NCBI RefSeq assembly: GCF_024763615.1
Contig: NC_077223.1
Location: forward strand, 94,984,627-95,048,626
Direction of reading: 5' to 3'
From: Phlebotomus papatasi
Lineage: Eukaryota; Arthropoda; Insecta; Diptera; Psychodidae
Length of the DNA: 64,000 bases
The notes under the pieces are model-generated. The model was not told where the DNA came from and made no database searches. It worked only from the letters and a program-made list of their open reading frames with translations. Of the stretch, positions 34,627 to 45,149 are shown one piece after another. Made by a program: the position numbers and the translations under genes. Each line of letters opens with the position of its first letter. Within the stretch, counting starts at the first letter, position 1.

Positions 34627-36500
34627 TATCGAGACGTATTATATCGAAGCACTGTTATGAAAATTTTTAGCTCTATTCCAGCAAAATCATAAAAGCAACG
34701 ATCAAACGAATTTCACTTTTTTTTAAAGCAGTGAAATGGTTTGGGCATCGTTTTTGGTCGCCTGTATAAGTTCTGCAATCTGTAGGAAAACTTTGCTTTC
34801 ACTTAAAGTCAAAATTTTGAAATTTATGTATTCTAGACCTAGGCAAAGTTTAGCATTCTCTTATAACTCAGTTTGACTTCAACGATGTCGGTAGGCTACA
34901 TTAAAATTCTGTGTGTGACCAGTCCGTTGAATGAACCCAGTGTCTGTGTCTCCTCTGTGTGCAAGGAATACATAGGTAGTACAGTAAATGTGACCGAAGC
35001 TCTCAAGTGGTGGAAAAGATTACATGGGCAAAAGGGATGAGTTCGTGGGGTGGACATAACGGAAAAAAGGGAAAATCCATGTGACAAGCTAGAGACAGAA
35101 TGAACAAAGTTCTTACGACAAATTACCTCCAACTCGATTTCATATTGCTTGTGCGTTTTTCACCTTTTCTTTCTCCTGCCACTCGGTTGGATGAAAATGA
35201 AGGGCAGGAGGTCGTTATAAAAACAAGCAAGAAGTCTTTGAGTTGATTTTTAGTTTTACATGGTATTTTCCATTAAATTTTTCAGTAAAGAGTTTTGCCT
35301 GGTCATCTATGGAAAGACAAACTTTGAGTATTGGTAAGATGTTACGGAGCTTTACGAAATCTTTCACGTGTAGTTTATTGTCAAAGTTGAGGGTGTCTCA
35401 AGATTTAGAGGGTGTGCCTGAATGTAGGGAATTTACAGACGTAAACACGACAGCATGAGAAATATCCCTAAAATATACATGACCTTTTGGGGATCATTTT
35501 CCTTTTCTGCCCTCTCATCTCTACAACCAATGTTCTTTGTGTCCCCAAAAGTCTCATTTTCATGACACAGAATGGTGAAACCGTAAAAGTTTCGACTGGG
35601 AGTTTTAAGCTTATTCTTCCCTCCCACCATTTTTCTTTTGTTGGTGATTAGTAAACTTTCCGATAAAGTTTCCCATGTTCGTTTATATTTCCCGCCCTCA
35701 ATTGATGGGATCAGTAAATGGGTGGGCCTGGGAGCGTCTCACAGTGCGTTACCAAACGGCACCACGAGGATCATGATGAAAAGACCATCGACACGAGATG
35801 AGAAATGTGGAAAATACCAAAGAATTGAGAGCACACAGCAATTTTCACCGTGATTCTAATTAATTTAAAAGAATTTTCAATGTAATTCACCTCTATCGTG
35901 CTGGAATGTCTTCCGAGTAACGTGAACCGATTCTGCTGAAACTCCCCAAATCATAGAAAATAATGAGTTTTTTAATTAAATTCTTTTCCCATAATTGCAA
36001 TGGGAATTTAAAATTGGATTACTTCAACTTAATGCACTCATTGAATTTCAACTTTCCACAATTTACATCATTTTGTGTTTCAGCGGCTATTTGGAGAAAT
36101 CTAATTAGACATCCCTTTTCCATTGACTCAATTTCATGATGTTTCTCTGAATATTTTTTCTGGATTTTTCATTTGCCATTTTGTGATCATAAAAAAGAGA
36201 ATGTTAAAGCATTGTCGGAATGAATATTGTGCAACTTGGAATTAATGAAATCAGTTGCTATTGGATTCATACATATTCAGGATATTGCATATTCGTTCTC
36301 TTTTTTTGTAGAGTTACAAATTATTATCAATATTCTCTCTACGTGCAACAATTTGAATTTTATGCTAAGTTTTCATAATTTTAAGATTTTATGGTTTAAG
36401 TGGATGGGTAAAATATCGAGTAACATTTTTAAATTGAAAAAAGCAAAGCATATAATTTTAACGAGTTTAGAAAATTTTGGTACAGTCTTCTACAAGGTTT
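34627..36500. other. Intergenic, no gene recognised
   Basis: Non-repetitive by eye. About 34900-35850 is less AT-rich with several short open frames on both strands, none with a recognisable motif. It could be intron or regulatory DNA. Confidence 0.4.
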
Positions 36501-36510
36501 TATAAACCGG

Positions 36511-36866
36511 TGGCAGCCAAAATCCCGAAATCCAAAATCCCGAAAGCCAAAAACCCGAACGCCAAAATCCCGAAAAGGCTAAAATCCTGAAAGCCAAAAT
36601 CCCTAACGCCAAAATCCCGAAAAGGCCAAAATCCTGAAAGCCAAAATCCCGAATGCCAAAATCCCGAATGTTCAAAATCCTGAAAGGAATGAAATTATAT
36701 GGGGGAAAATGTTTAGAATAATTTTCCAAGACAAAAAGATTTCCCTTTGCCTCCAGAAAGCGCGGGTGCAATCGTGGGAGTAGCTATGACACTTTTAAGA
36801 ATTCGGGATTTTGCTTTTCGGGATATTGGCACATTCGGGATTTTGACGTTCGGGATTTTGACCGGG
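36511..36866. mobile_element. Foldback element with tandem-repeat arms (copy 1)
   Basis: The left arm (36514-36692) is a tandem array of about 11 units like GCCAAAATCCCGAA. The right arm (about 36803-36866) is a shorter array of the complement (TTCGGGATTTTGNC). The core (36693-36802) contains GAAATTATATGGGGGAAAAT, TTTCCCTTTGCCTCCAGAAA, GCGCGGGTGCAATCGTGGGA and GTAGCTATGACACTTTTAAG, and recurs at 57021-57130, 60818-60935 and 61088-61130. The outer ends (ACCGGTGGCAGCC and its partner GGTCAAAATCCC/GACCGGGACCC) are roughly inverted. The right end abuts a LINE fragment. Confidence 0.8.
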
Positions 36867-37140
36867 ACCCATAATTTGACGTCTTCTAAGAGAGATAATC
36901 TGAAACTCAATCTTTGGAAGTGCCCAAAAAGCCATAACGAATTCGAGCCAATTTTCGTACGAGTACGAAATGATTAACGGTGTCAAAAGTTTTCTTCAGA
37001 TCTATGCAGATAGCTAGAGTCTTTTGTCCCACGTATCGTGTCGCCTGAAGCGTGCTCACTACATCAAAGAGGGTTGATGAGTTCGAAGATCCAGATCTGA
37101 ATCCATACTGGGCATCAGATAAGACATTGTTCGATCCTGC
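36862..37140 (-). mobile_element. Non-LTR retrotransposon RT fragment
   Basis: Minus-strand translation gives contiguous reverse-transcriptase sequence: QYGFRSGSSNSSTLFDVVST, then TLAICIDLKKTFDTVNHFVL, then an eroded RKLARI...VSDYLS segment. IDLKKTFDTVNH is the catalytic-palm region around the first Asp of jockey/CR1-type LINEs (consensus DLxKAFDTVxH). Stops appear after GTSKD and YLS. The fragment ends where the tandem-armed foldback begins, and the RT does not resume beyond it. Confidence 0.75.
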
Positions 37141-37197
37141 ATATTAGTTATTAGTTATTAATTTATTATATTAGATGCTCGGTCAAAAGATTAATTC

Positions 37198-37341
37198 AGA
37201 TAAAAAGACAAGAATTTTGACCTGGATCCTTTTCCTCCTTGTAGATCTGAGGAAGGAGCCAATAAGCTCCGAAACGTTATTTGAGTAATAAAGGAAGAGA
37301 AAGATCCAGGTTAAAATCCGTGTTTTTTTTCTATATATCTG
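37198..37341 (+). ncRNA. Inverted repeat enclosing a hammerhead-ribozyme-like core
   Basis: The ~45-base arms (37198-37240 and 37291-37341) pair imperfectly through GACCTGGATC...GATCCAGGTT and CTCCTT...AAGGAA. Between them, 37247-37275 reads CTGAGGA-A-GGAGC-CAATAA-GCTCC-GAAAC. That fits the hammerhead layout CUGANGA / stem II / GAAA, with the long arms as stem I and a possible 2-bp stem III (AC...GU) closing before UA. One unpaired A lies between the core and stem II. Small hammerheads of this type are known from Penelope-like retroelements. Activity is unproven. Confidence 0.45.
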
Positions 37342-37359
37342 CATTTTGTAGATTCGGTT

Positions 37360-38005
37360 AAACCAGGGCTAAGAGTAGGTACTTTCTATTGATGGATATT
37401 TCTTAATATCAATCATCGGTTTTCACTGAAACTTTCGGTCTTGAGGGTCCAGATATAGACTTTTTGCAGTGGTCGACTAGACTATGTTTTTTTGATTTCT
37501 TGAAGTTCGCCATATTTAAAAATTTGATGGATCATCATCTGCAGTAAATCGCGCTTGGGAAAGTTTTAATTAAAGGCTTATTGCTTTTCTTTTAATTTTT
37601 CTCAATTTTCCTTTGTTTAAATGGACTGATATAAGTTTATTACGATCTTTTCCTAACTACTCGTACTTTACAGTTTCAGTTAGTAAAAGTTATAAAAAAT
37701 CAGTAAAGGCTACTCCAAAGTAGTTAGACAAAGCGCCTAGCCTAATTAAGTCAAACCAGAGTTCTTTAGACGAAAGAAAATTCGGAAAAAGTAAAAAGGA
37801 AAGTAATGAGCTCTTAGTTAAAATCTTCCCAAGTGATTTACTGCTGGTGATGATCCTTCGTATTCCCAAATATAATAAACTTCATAAAATTAAAATAATT
37901 CCAAACTGAAAGCTTTGGATAAGAAAGAAACTTTGTCTTTCTTCTTGAAACAGAAGTTCTATTGGCGATCATCGGACGTGTCTAGTGAGTGTCCACATAA
38001 AATGA
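37360..38005. repeat. Degenerate relative of the 29195 foldback
   Basis: GAAACTTTCGGTCTTGAGGG followed by GCAGTGGTCGACTAGACTATG near 37430-37485 resembles the left arm of the 29195 element (CTTTCGGTCC...CAGTGGTCGACTGACAATG). Near 37900-37980 AACTGAAAGCTTTGG and GGCGATCATCGG resemble its right arm. Strongly eroded; limits approximate. Confidence 0.45.
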
Positions 38006-38096
38006 AGATAATATAGTGTACTTAGGAAATTGTAAATTCTATTAAATTAATTTCTTTGCGCTGAGATTAGCAGTTGTCGTTACTTTAAAAGAATCT

Positions 38097-38245
38097 GGGG
38101 CAGTAGTGAACATGGGTTAGTACCTAGTATACACTGCAATTTCTTAAATGAGATTTGAGGCTTTAGAGGACGAAACCTATATGAATTTATAGAAAGTAGT
38201 CATAAAAGTTAGTGTTTATAACTACCCCATGTGTACTACTGCCCC
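38097..38245. repeat. Short foldback element (GGGGCAGTAGT type)
   Basis: GGGGCAGTAGTGAACATGGG is mirrored by CCCATGTGTACTACTGCCCC. About 150 bp with an AT-rich middle; the flanking TA is lost on the left. Confidence 0.65.
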
Positions 38246-40666
38246 ACTTTCACTTACTGTCACCTAAGTCAGAAAATTTTGTATGGTTTGTGCATTTCCG
38301 TATCGTTATAAGAATGGCTGACATAGTAGATGAGGAAGTTACGCCAATTGCTGATCCAAGCTACCGACATTCTGTAAATAGCAGATTTTGTTATGAATGT
38401 CATAAGAGATAAAGTCTAATGTTGTGCTTCATTCGATTTTAATTTAAACATTTTCAACCAAAATGTGGCAATGGGAGACTATACAAAAGAATCATGGGAG
38501 CAATAAATGTTAGAAAGCGCAATTTGGTACTAACATTTAACCACAATTAGAGGTTTAGAATTCTTTGGTTAAATTGATGTTGTGAGGAAAAACAAAGAGG
38601 ATGTGTATCAAAATTTTATGTGAACAAAAGTTGGATTAGTTCTTCGTTAAAATTCAGATCACACTAAATTTTGCGATATGAGTTTGTTATTGTTCTTAAG
38701 CAGTAATTTAAATTATTATAGCAATTTGCATTACTCTGCAAAACACAACGTCAAGTGGCTAGTTTGTGAGACACTTGGGAAATTCTCTAAGATATTCTTG
38801 TCTTCTTTATGCCCTGGAGAAATACTCGATAGAAGTTTTATTAGTGGCATTGTGTGCATGAGAGATTTTGTTCAACACTTGCATGAAACTAATTTGTATG
38901 TTCATGTAAAATAGAACATTTTTAAACTAATTCTTGAATCTTTTAGTAAATTCACATTCACTTATTCACCATATGGAAGGGAATAATGAATGCTAATTTC
39001 AGTAAAGAAATAACATTTAAGGTAACAAATTGTTCCTCTTATTAAATCTCTTATAGTTTTCTGAAAAAAAATCGATGGCTTTCTCAAAATAGTTAAATTA
39101 GCTGTGATACAGTGGTTTAGTTAATATATGCTACGCTATTTAAGAGCAAAAACCGGCTACCATAATAGGGATACGCATATACGATATACTATTTTTGCTT
39201 TTGATCTATTTCACCGAATTTGATGACTGAAATTAGAGGTCGTTATAAAAGGTCCGCTATGTTAATAAAACGAGTTAAAAAAATAAATTGAATTACATTT
39301 CTAGGCTCCAGAGCAACCGATAAGTAAGGTTATGTTGCTAGTCAAAAGTACAGAGAACATTCTGTTAGTTCAGTTAAATCCTAGATATTTTGAATTAAAT
39401 AAAAAGCCTGCAATTTTTCAAAAATTTTGTTCTAAATTAGTTCATAAGAGGCATAATATCTCCCGACTTCAATTCCAAAACGAATTTGCATGCAATTCGA
39501 GCTTGCTCATGTTAAGAATCTCACCAGAAATGAACTGATCTAGCCTTATCACTAGTTTTTAGGTTAATTTGATAGGAATTTGCATTTCTAGGGCAGTTTG
39601 AGAAAAAGTGACATGTATGCACCTTTCGTAAAGTAATGGTATCTATGCTATGTGTATGTACAATAACAAGGAAGCATTCTCAGCTCATGAGAATTCTGGA
39701 GAAGCACAAGAGTTGGACGAGAGGAATTCAAATTGATGCCTGAAGCGTAGAATTTGCATAAGGTCACGTTATTGGAATTTGTAATTTGACATCACATATA
39801 TAATATATGTAGTATCATGGGGGCGTATGGGGATGATTTTGAGACTGGAGAGGACATTCTTGTAGAAAATTGATCAGGTAGTCTGAATAAATCACATTAC
39901 AGGAAATCCTCAGCGTGTTGCAAATGGCACAAATATGATGCATCGACTTTTGGTCTCTAACCCAGCCAAAGCTTTCTTCCTCTTTCTAGTGCTAGCTCTA
40001 GTACTGGGAAGACTTCTTGCACTTTTCATCGATGAGGAAGTCCACTACGTGCATAGACAAGCAAAACTTTGAACAGGAAAAATAGGATATGGAGTAATAG
40101 TTCATTAATTGGAATTTGCGGTGATTCTCATTTATGTCTATCAAGTAACGGTCTTGGGGAAAATTGTGCTTCATATTCTCATTCCTTTGGCTTTCCATTG
40201 ACTTTCTCAGCTATGTCGACTAAATCCCTCAACAAAAGGCAAAATATACTTTCTAACAAAATTTTCCCAAGACCGCACAATAAGGAAGCGACTTCGTTCT
40301 TGTTACTAATTGATGGATACTTTATCATGATTTGGCCATAGAGAAGACATCCCGCAGACTCTTCTTTTAGTCACATATTGTCAATTTTACATCATGGGAT
40401 TAGTGAAGGCTTCTGGTGAAAGATTTGTCATTCAATAAAAAGAATTTTGCAGTATCACTGGTTTTCGAACTCAATCCCGCATTGATATTATTTTCTAAAT
40501 TTTCTATAATTAGGCAAAGTTTTTGTCATTCTTAAAATATAAATTAGAACTAGCGCTGGAGTTTTTTTTTTGGAATTACAGTGAATTAATAAGGATAAGT
40601 AGTTCCTTTCTTATAAAATCTCCTACGTTTATGTAAAAATTTTATATTGTGACTGACCAGTTATTA
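38246..40666. other. Intergenic, no gene recognised
   Basis: AT-rich, no repeat family of this window. Short open frames at 38212-38412, 38678-38914, 39332-39538 and 40069-40341 lack recognisable motifs, and no splice-linked exons were seen. Confidence 0.4.
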
Positions 40667-40919
40667 CACTGAGAAAAAAAGAGGGTGCGATTAACATTTT
40701 TTCCTCAGAAATTTAACACTTTTTAGGTGTAAAAATATATCAACATTTTTTAACGTTAATTTTACACCTTATTAAGGATAAAATTAACACGGAAAAGGGT
40801 ATCTTTAACCCCTAATACACCAAAAAAAGGTAATATTTACATCGATTTTGGATCAATACTGCGGGGTAAAATTAACATTTCCGGAATGTTATTTTAACTT
40901 TTTCGGATTTCTCTCAGCG
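40667..40919. repeat. MITE-B copy
   Basis: CACTGAGAAAAAAAGAGGGT to CGGATTTCTCTCAGCGT. Nearly all internal blocks of the family are present. It lies just upstream of R1 copy e. Confidence 0.85.
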
Positions 40920-40989
40920 TATATTGAAAAAAGTGAGTATTTTAACTTTTTACTGCTCAAACTTAAAGAGACAGCAGTTATATAATCGT

Positions 40990-41575
40990 CTCTTTTTCAA
41001 CTCGTCACTGTTCTGGAGCTTAAACGGTAAGAGATATCGACTTCCAGTCTTCAATAACCCCCAATAAAATAACAATATCTCTCTACGTTTTTCCCCCTCC
41101 CCGCCCTCACCCTCTATCCACGTTTTTTGGTTTTTCTCAAAATTGGCCCAAGCTTTTTCAATAATTTTCAGATATGTTTTAGAGGTAATCCAGGTGAACA
41201 TTTAGCCCAAACATCCCTATGACCGGAAAATTCGTCATTTTGAATTACTGAAGTTCAAAGGACAACCACTTTAGAGGGCCCATTTTTCAACCGATTTGGT
41301 TAAATTTGGATTTTTCGGAAAGGTATTGAAATTTCGAACCCGACTGCATTCGTCTTCATCGATAATGAACCACTTAAGTGAATAATTGAATAATTTTACA
41401 TCCCCTATAAGTATTTTTTAATAATTTCCTAATGGTTTTCTCATTGCCTATAAACAAGATTAAATCAGCAGTAACCCTATGTGCATACAAAAAATATTCT
41501 AACGGAGAGGACTTTCTGATGAGTTTGAGCATTTCGCAAAGCTGGGACGCTTTGCCATCTCTTTTATTATTAAGA
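40990..41575 (+). repeat. Dispersed repeat R1, copy e
   Basis: From GAGCTTAAACGGTAAGAGAT through GGATATGTTTTAGAGGTAAT and CCAGGTGAACATTTAGCCC to the 3' hairpin-like end CGCAAAGCTGGGACGCTTTG. It supplies the uninterrupted sequence against which the insertion in copy g can be read. Confidence 0.7.
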
Positions 41576-43040
41576 ACAAAACCGTTATCGGAGCTTGTAA
41601 TGGAGAATTTTGAGTTTTCTTGTTGATTAACTTTTTAGCGTCACACTTTTATTGAGCAAGTGAATTCATGTAAAATTTAGTTTTTCCTAATGCTTTATGA
41701 TCAAATATAATAGTTCTGAGAGAAAAAGAAATTCCATTGCGTGAAAACTCGGAAAAATTCCGGGACATATATGACCCTATTGTCCTCAAGGGAAGTGTAC
41801 ATGTACATACCATTTTCAAAATCTATATCACGGGCTTTCTAAGAGTTTTTTTTTGCTTTAAGTTATTAATTTGGCCAAAACCATGGCAAACTGGATTGTT
41901 TTGACGGACACTGTATTCCTGGTGTTCAAGGAATCTTCCTGGTAATCCCTTGAACAGTCTCTGTCACACTATTTTGAGTGGTATTTGGCAAAAATAAACT
42001 TATCTAAATATTTATTCACACACAATACAATTGCACAATATGAGACGCTTGCAGAATACTCTAAAATATTGCAAAATATGTTATAATTCATCAGATATAA
42101 GATGAAATGTCCAGGAGCAATTTAGCTCTAGATACTAATTAGGAAGATAAATATTACAATAAGGCTCAATTCCTCCATTATTTATAAATGGGAGATAAAA
42201 ACATTATTTTAAAGGTGCTCCTTACAATCATAAAATGCTCAAAATATGATAATATACAATTAAAATGTCCCTGAGAATATAGTATGATATTTTCGATTTA
42301 ATTTTGTGGCTTCAAAAGAAATATTCAAGAAATTTTAATAAAATTCTAAATATAATTTTACGCAGAGATAATGGATGAATTCAGAGTAAGTTTATTGTTT
42401 CAATTTGTGTTTGTCTTTATTCCGCTATGGATTTTGTTCTGTAGTATTGCACTCTCTGAGTTGCTTTTGCAGAATTATATTATTCTCATCCAAGAAAACA
42501 ATGCAAAATTCACTTTCGCGATATAGCATCGAACTCTTTTATAAGCGAATAATATTAAATGAAGTCGTTATTGATGTTGCTGACGTGAATCATATTATAT
42601 TATGTTCTAAGTTGATTTCGCGATAAGTTAACAAAATGAGAACGTAAAAATGACTCAAGAAAATTATTTGGTAGCAAAAATACAAATAGAGTACGTGAGA
42701 AAAATGTTAAATAAATTATCTCTTTAGTTATTTGAGTTGTTTCTCAAGACAAATAGAGAATAATGTTCTGGAAAAGGGAAAATACCGTAAACTATTGATT
42801 ATATATATTATATATATTGATTTTATTTCAATTGAATCAATCATCTCAACCATGTAGCGCTTTAAGTGAATTAATCATTCATAGAAGAAATAGATCATTA
42901 CAAAGCAATTGTCGTTAGGCGTAATATAATTTTAGTAAATTGCCTGAGGGTAGGCTGTACTAGATCCAAGCACTTGAACAACTGTTTCTATTCATTTGGT
43001 TAATTTGACTCATAATATTGATGAGAAATTCAATTGATAT
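41576..43040. other. Intergenic upstream of defensin, no gene recognised
   Basis: Very AT-rich with TA microsatellite-like runs near 42800-42825. No repeat family or coding exon was recognised. Confidence 0.4.
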
Positions 43041-43046
43041 ATTCTC

Positions 43047-43250
43047 GGAAATTCCTCCCATGGGAGTGAACCCCCTTATCACATGTAATATGCAGACTGA
43101 ATAAACATTAAAATAGAATTTCTGTGTCAATGTTTGGTACTTCCCTCGTATTCTGTTGCTTTCTTTTGTTTTGATTTTGTGCTGGGGATTTGGGATTCAC
43201 CACTTTTTACTCGCATCACCTTATCATCTCGCGGATTGAGTATAAAAAGC
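43047..43250 (+). promoter_or_regulatory. Defensin promoter: kappaB-like, GATA-like sites and TATA box
   Basis: The TATA box TATAAAA is at 43241-43247, with an initiator-like TCAGT at 43272-43276, about 31-33 bases further, which is correct spacing. kappaB-like sites: the palindromic GGAAATTCCT (43047-43056), GGGATTCACC (43192-43201) and, on the minus strand, GGGGTTCACTCC near 43061-43073. GATA-like TTATC/TTATCA occurs at 43076-43080 and about 43221-43226. In Drosophila and mosquitoes, immune peptide genes are induced by Rel proteins acting with GATA factors, so this arrangement predicts infection-inducible expression in fat body. Confidence 0.65.
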
Positions 43251-43357
43251 CCAGCGAAATTTAAATCTACATCAGTTCAATCTAAAGTCTCATTGAGATC
43301 TCTTCGACTTCTTACAATTAAATCGTGAAAACACCGATTTACCTTAAATCGCTCACA

Positions 43358-43717
43358 ATGCGTACGTTCTTGGTAGTATTTGCTCTTGTCGTTGTTGTGG
43401 GAGTTAGCAGTGCCTATCCGTCCAATCCTGTGGAAGTGGAAGTGGAAGACTTTGACGATCAAGTTCCTGATCTACAAACTTTCCAAGATACTTTCTATGA
43501 GGAACCTCAAATTCATTCACGCCAAAAACGAGCCACTTGTGATCTTCTCAGTGCTTTTGGAGTCGGTCATGCTGCTTGTGCTGCCCATTGTATCGGTAAG
43601 TGACCCCTTTATCCATTTTCAAAGGACTGCTTTTAATGATGTTTTGTACTTTCTAAAGGACATGGATACAGAGGAGGTTATTGTAACTCAAAGGCTGTCT
43701 GCACATGCAGGAGATAA
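43358..43717 (+). CDS. Def: Insect defensin precursor (antimicrobial peptide), two exons
   Basis: Secreted cationic peptide of innate immunity, mainly active against Gram-positive bacteria. Exons are 43358-43595 and 43659-43717; the 63-base intron has GTAAGT/AAAG borders and splits a Gly codon. The 98-residue precursor has a signal peptide (residues 1 to about 19, ending VSSA), an acidic propeptide (VEVEVEDFDDQVP), a furin-type site RQKR and a 40-residue mature peptide starting ATCDLL. Six cysteines in the C...CxxxC...C...CxC pattern define the CS-alpha-beta fold. The mature part matches what I recall of sand fly (Phlebotomus) defensin. An upstream in-frame GTG at 43325 is not used; the ATG at 43358 begins a typical signal peptide. 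Reading frame, splice sites and cysteines are all intact, so it is probably functional. Confidence 0.96.
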
Positions 43718-43775
43718 ACAATTCAGCAAATAGGAAAATCTTCAACGGCATTTAACAATTGGAAATAGTTTTTTG

Positions 43776-43781
43776 AATAAA
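43776..43781 (+). terminator. Polyadenylation signal of defensin
   Basis: AATAAA 59 bases after the stop codon, in GAATAAAATAATTAC. It gives the short 3' UTR usual for insect antimicrobial peptide genes. Confidence 0.7.
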
Positions 43782-43789
43782 ATAATTAC

Positions 43790-44513
43790 TTCTGATTTCT
43801 AAATATTGTTTTTTAACAATTTTATAAGTTTTGTATACCCCTTTGACATGTAACTTTAAAAATTTTAAGTATTTTTTTATATATTTCGAAATTGTTCTAA
43901 TTTTTTTTTAGATTGTTTATTAAATGTATTAACAGACAGACACAAATAATTGTTTTTCACTTACGGTTTTCTGAAATAAATTTCGTCCATGATCGCCGGA
44001 TTCGTGATTTCTACAGCCAACATCAGAAACTTATTTATTTCAGAATGTTCACTATTTATTAAATTTTATCAAAATAAATATTGAGGAAAGTAAAGAATAA
44101 TAAACGGACGGAAATTAGCCTATACGTTCTTTAACACTAAACTTTCCGACCGTTTGTGATCGTTTTTCGGTCAAATAACAAACCGCGGTAGGGTAGGATA
44201 CTCAACAAATTTGTCTTGGAAAAGAGCAAAAAATTAAAATTTAAACACTGAAAAATATATTACATGCATATTTTAAGAAATTAAAAGTGACATTGCACCG
44301 TTTAAATTTGTGTTAATTTTAAACCGGTCATTTTGACCGGGTCTTTGCAGGTTTAGTGTTAAATCATTTTCAATTGTATTTAGTTTTTGGTTAAATTACA
44401 TATTTCGAATTAAAAATTAAATTTTAGTTAAACAGTTGCAGAAATATTGTTTGTTTTCAATTTCAACTCACATCCATATATTATCAGGATTTAAAGATTA
44501 AAAAAAATAAAAC
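43790..44513. other. Intergenic, no gene recognised
   Basis: AT-rich. A weak inverted pair (CACTAAACTTTCCGACCG near 44145 and CGGTCATTTTGACCGGG...TTTAGTGTTAA near 44330-44362) suggests an old TIR element of about 210 bp; not called separately. Confidence 0.4.
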
Positions 44514-44696
44514 AATGGGCAGTGGGGCACCTTTGAAATTGGGATTTTTCTCCTATGTTAAGTGGGACAGAGCCATATCATAAATTAATTTAGCTTCTTA
44601 ATTTGTTTTTGTAGCTAAATTATATCACGATAAGGCTTAATTTTATTTAAAAACAGGTGAAAAATTCCAATTTCAAAGGTGTCTCACTTTTCCCTA
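44514..44696. repeat. Foldback element (GTGGGGCACCTTTGAAA type)
   Basis: AGTGGGGCACCTTTGAAATT is mirrored by AATTTCAAAGGTGTCTCACTT, then TTCCCTA. Arm sequences of this type recur at 52511, 52832 and 54753. Confidence 0.7.
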
Positions 44697-44934
44697 CCGA
44701 CTTAACGTAATTAAGGCGTCCTCCAGATTCTCTTTAAAATAATTCAGGGATAAATAATTAGCCGAACAATTATTTTTTGTCGAAATCGCCCCAAAAATAT
44801 TTTTTAAAAAGTAATTTCACTTAAACGAAATAAACAAAAAAAAAAACAATAAAAAAATGAGCTATATTTTATTAAAACCTGTGAAGTAAATCGTAAACGC
44901 GAATGGATTATTGAATTAATTTCTCGATTTTGAG

Positions 44935-45142
44935 TACCGTAGATACGGGTGACTTTGTCCACCGTAGGTGACTTTGACCCCCCTCCCCCCATGTTCGTAC
45001 GCTTTTCTTTAATTCTAGCAATTAAGGATGGTCTTTACCTATCCGATCTACCATATCTGATCGATGAACACCATTCTTACACAATAGAATCATAGAAAAG
45101 TTTACGAACAGTAGAGGGACAAAATCATACGCATCTACGGTA
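44935..45142. repeat. TA-flanked MITE (CCGTAGATAC type)
   Basis: TA|CCGTAGATACGGGTGACTTT is mirrored by AAAATCATACGCATCTACGG|TA. 208 bp, non-coding. It lies directly beside R1 copy f. No second copy was seen. Confidence 0.75.
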
Positions 45143-45149
45143 TAAAATC

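Noticed and set aside
36514..36692. Regular short repeats considered as a CRISPR array
   Set aside because: Units are 14-16 bp and contiguous without spacers, in eukaryotic DNA, with an inverted partner array.
36490..36771. Open frame with repeating RDFG/ILAF residues
   Set aside because: Read-through of the 14-16 bp tandem array; the same artefact occurs at 57140-57687 and 60118-60348.
38318..38412. MADIVDEEV...CYECHKR reading considered as a small protein exon
   Set aside because: Too short, no family match and no supporting splice or start context.
43380..43733. 117-codon frame overlapping defensin
   Set aside because: Out-of-frame shadow that runs through the defensin intron.
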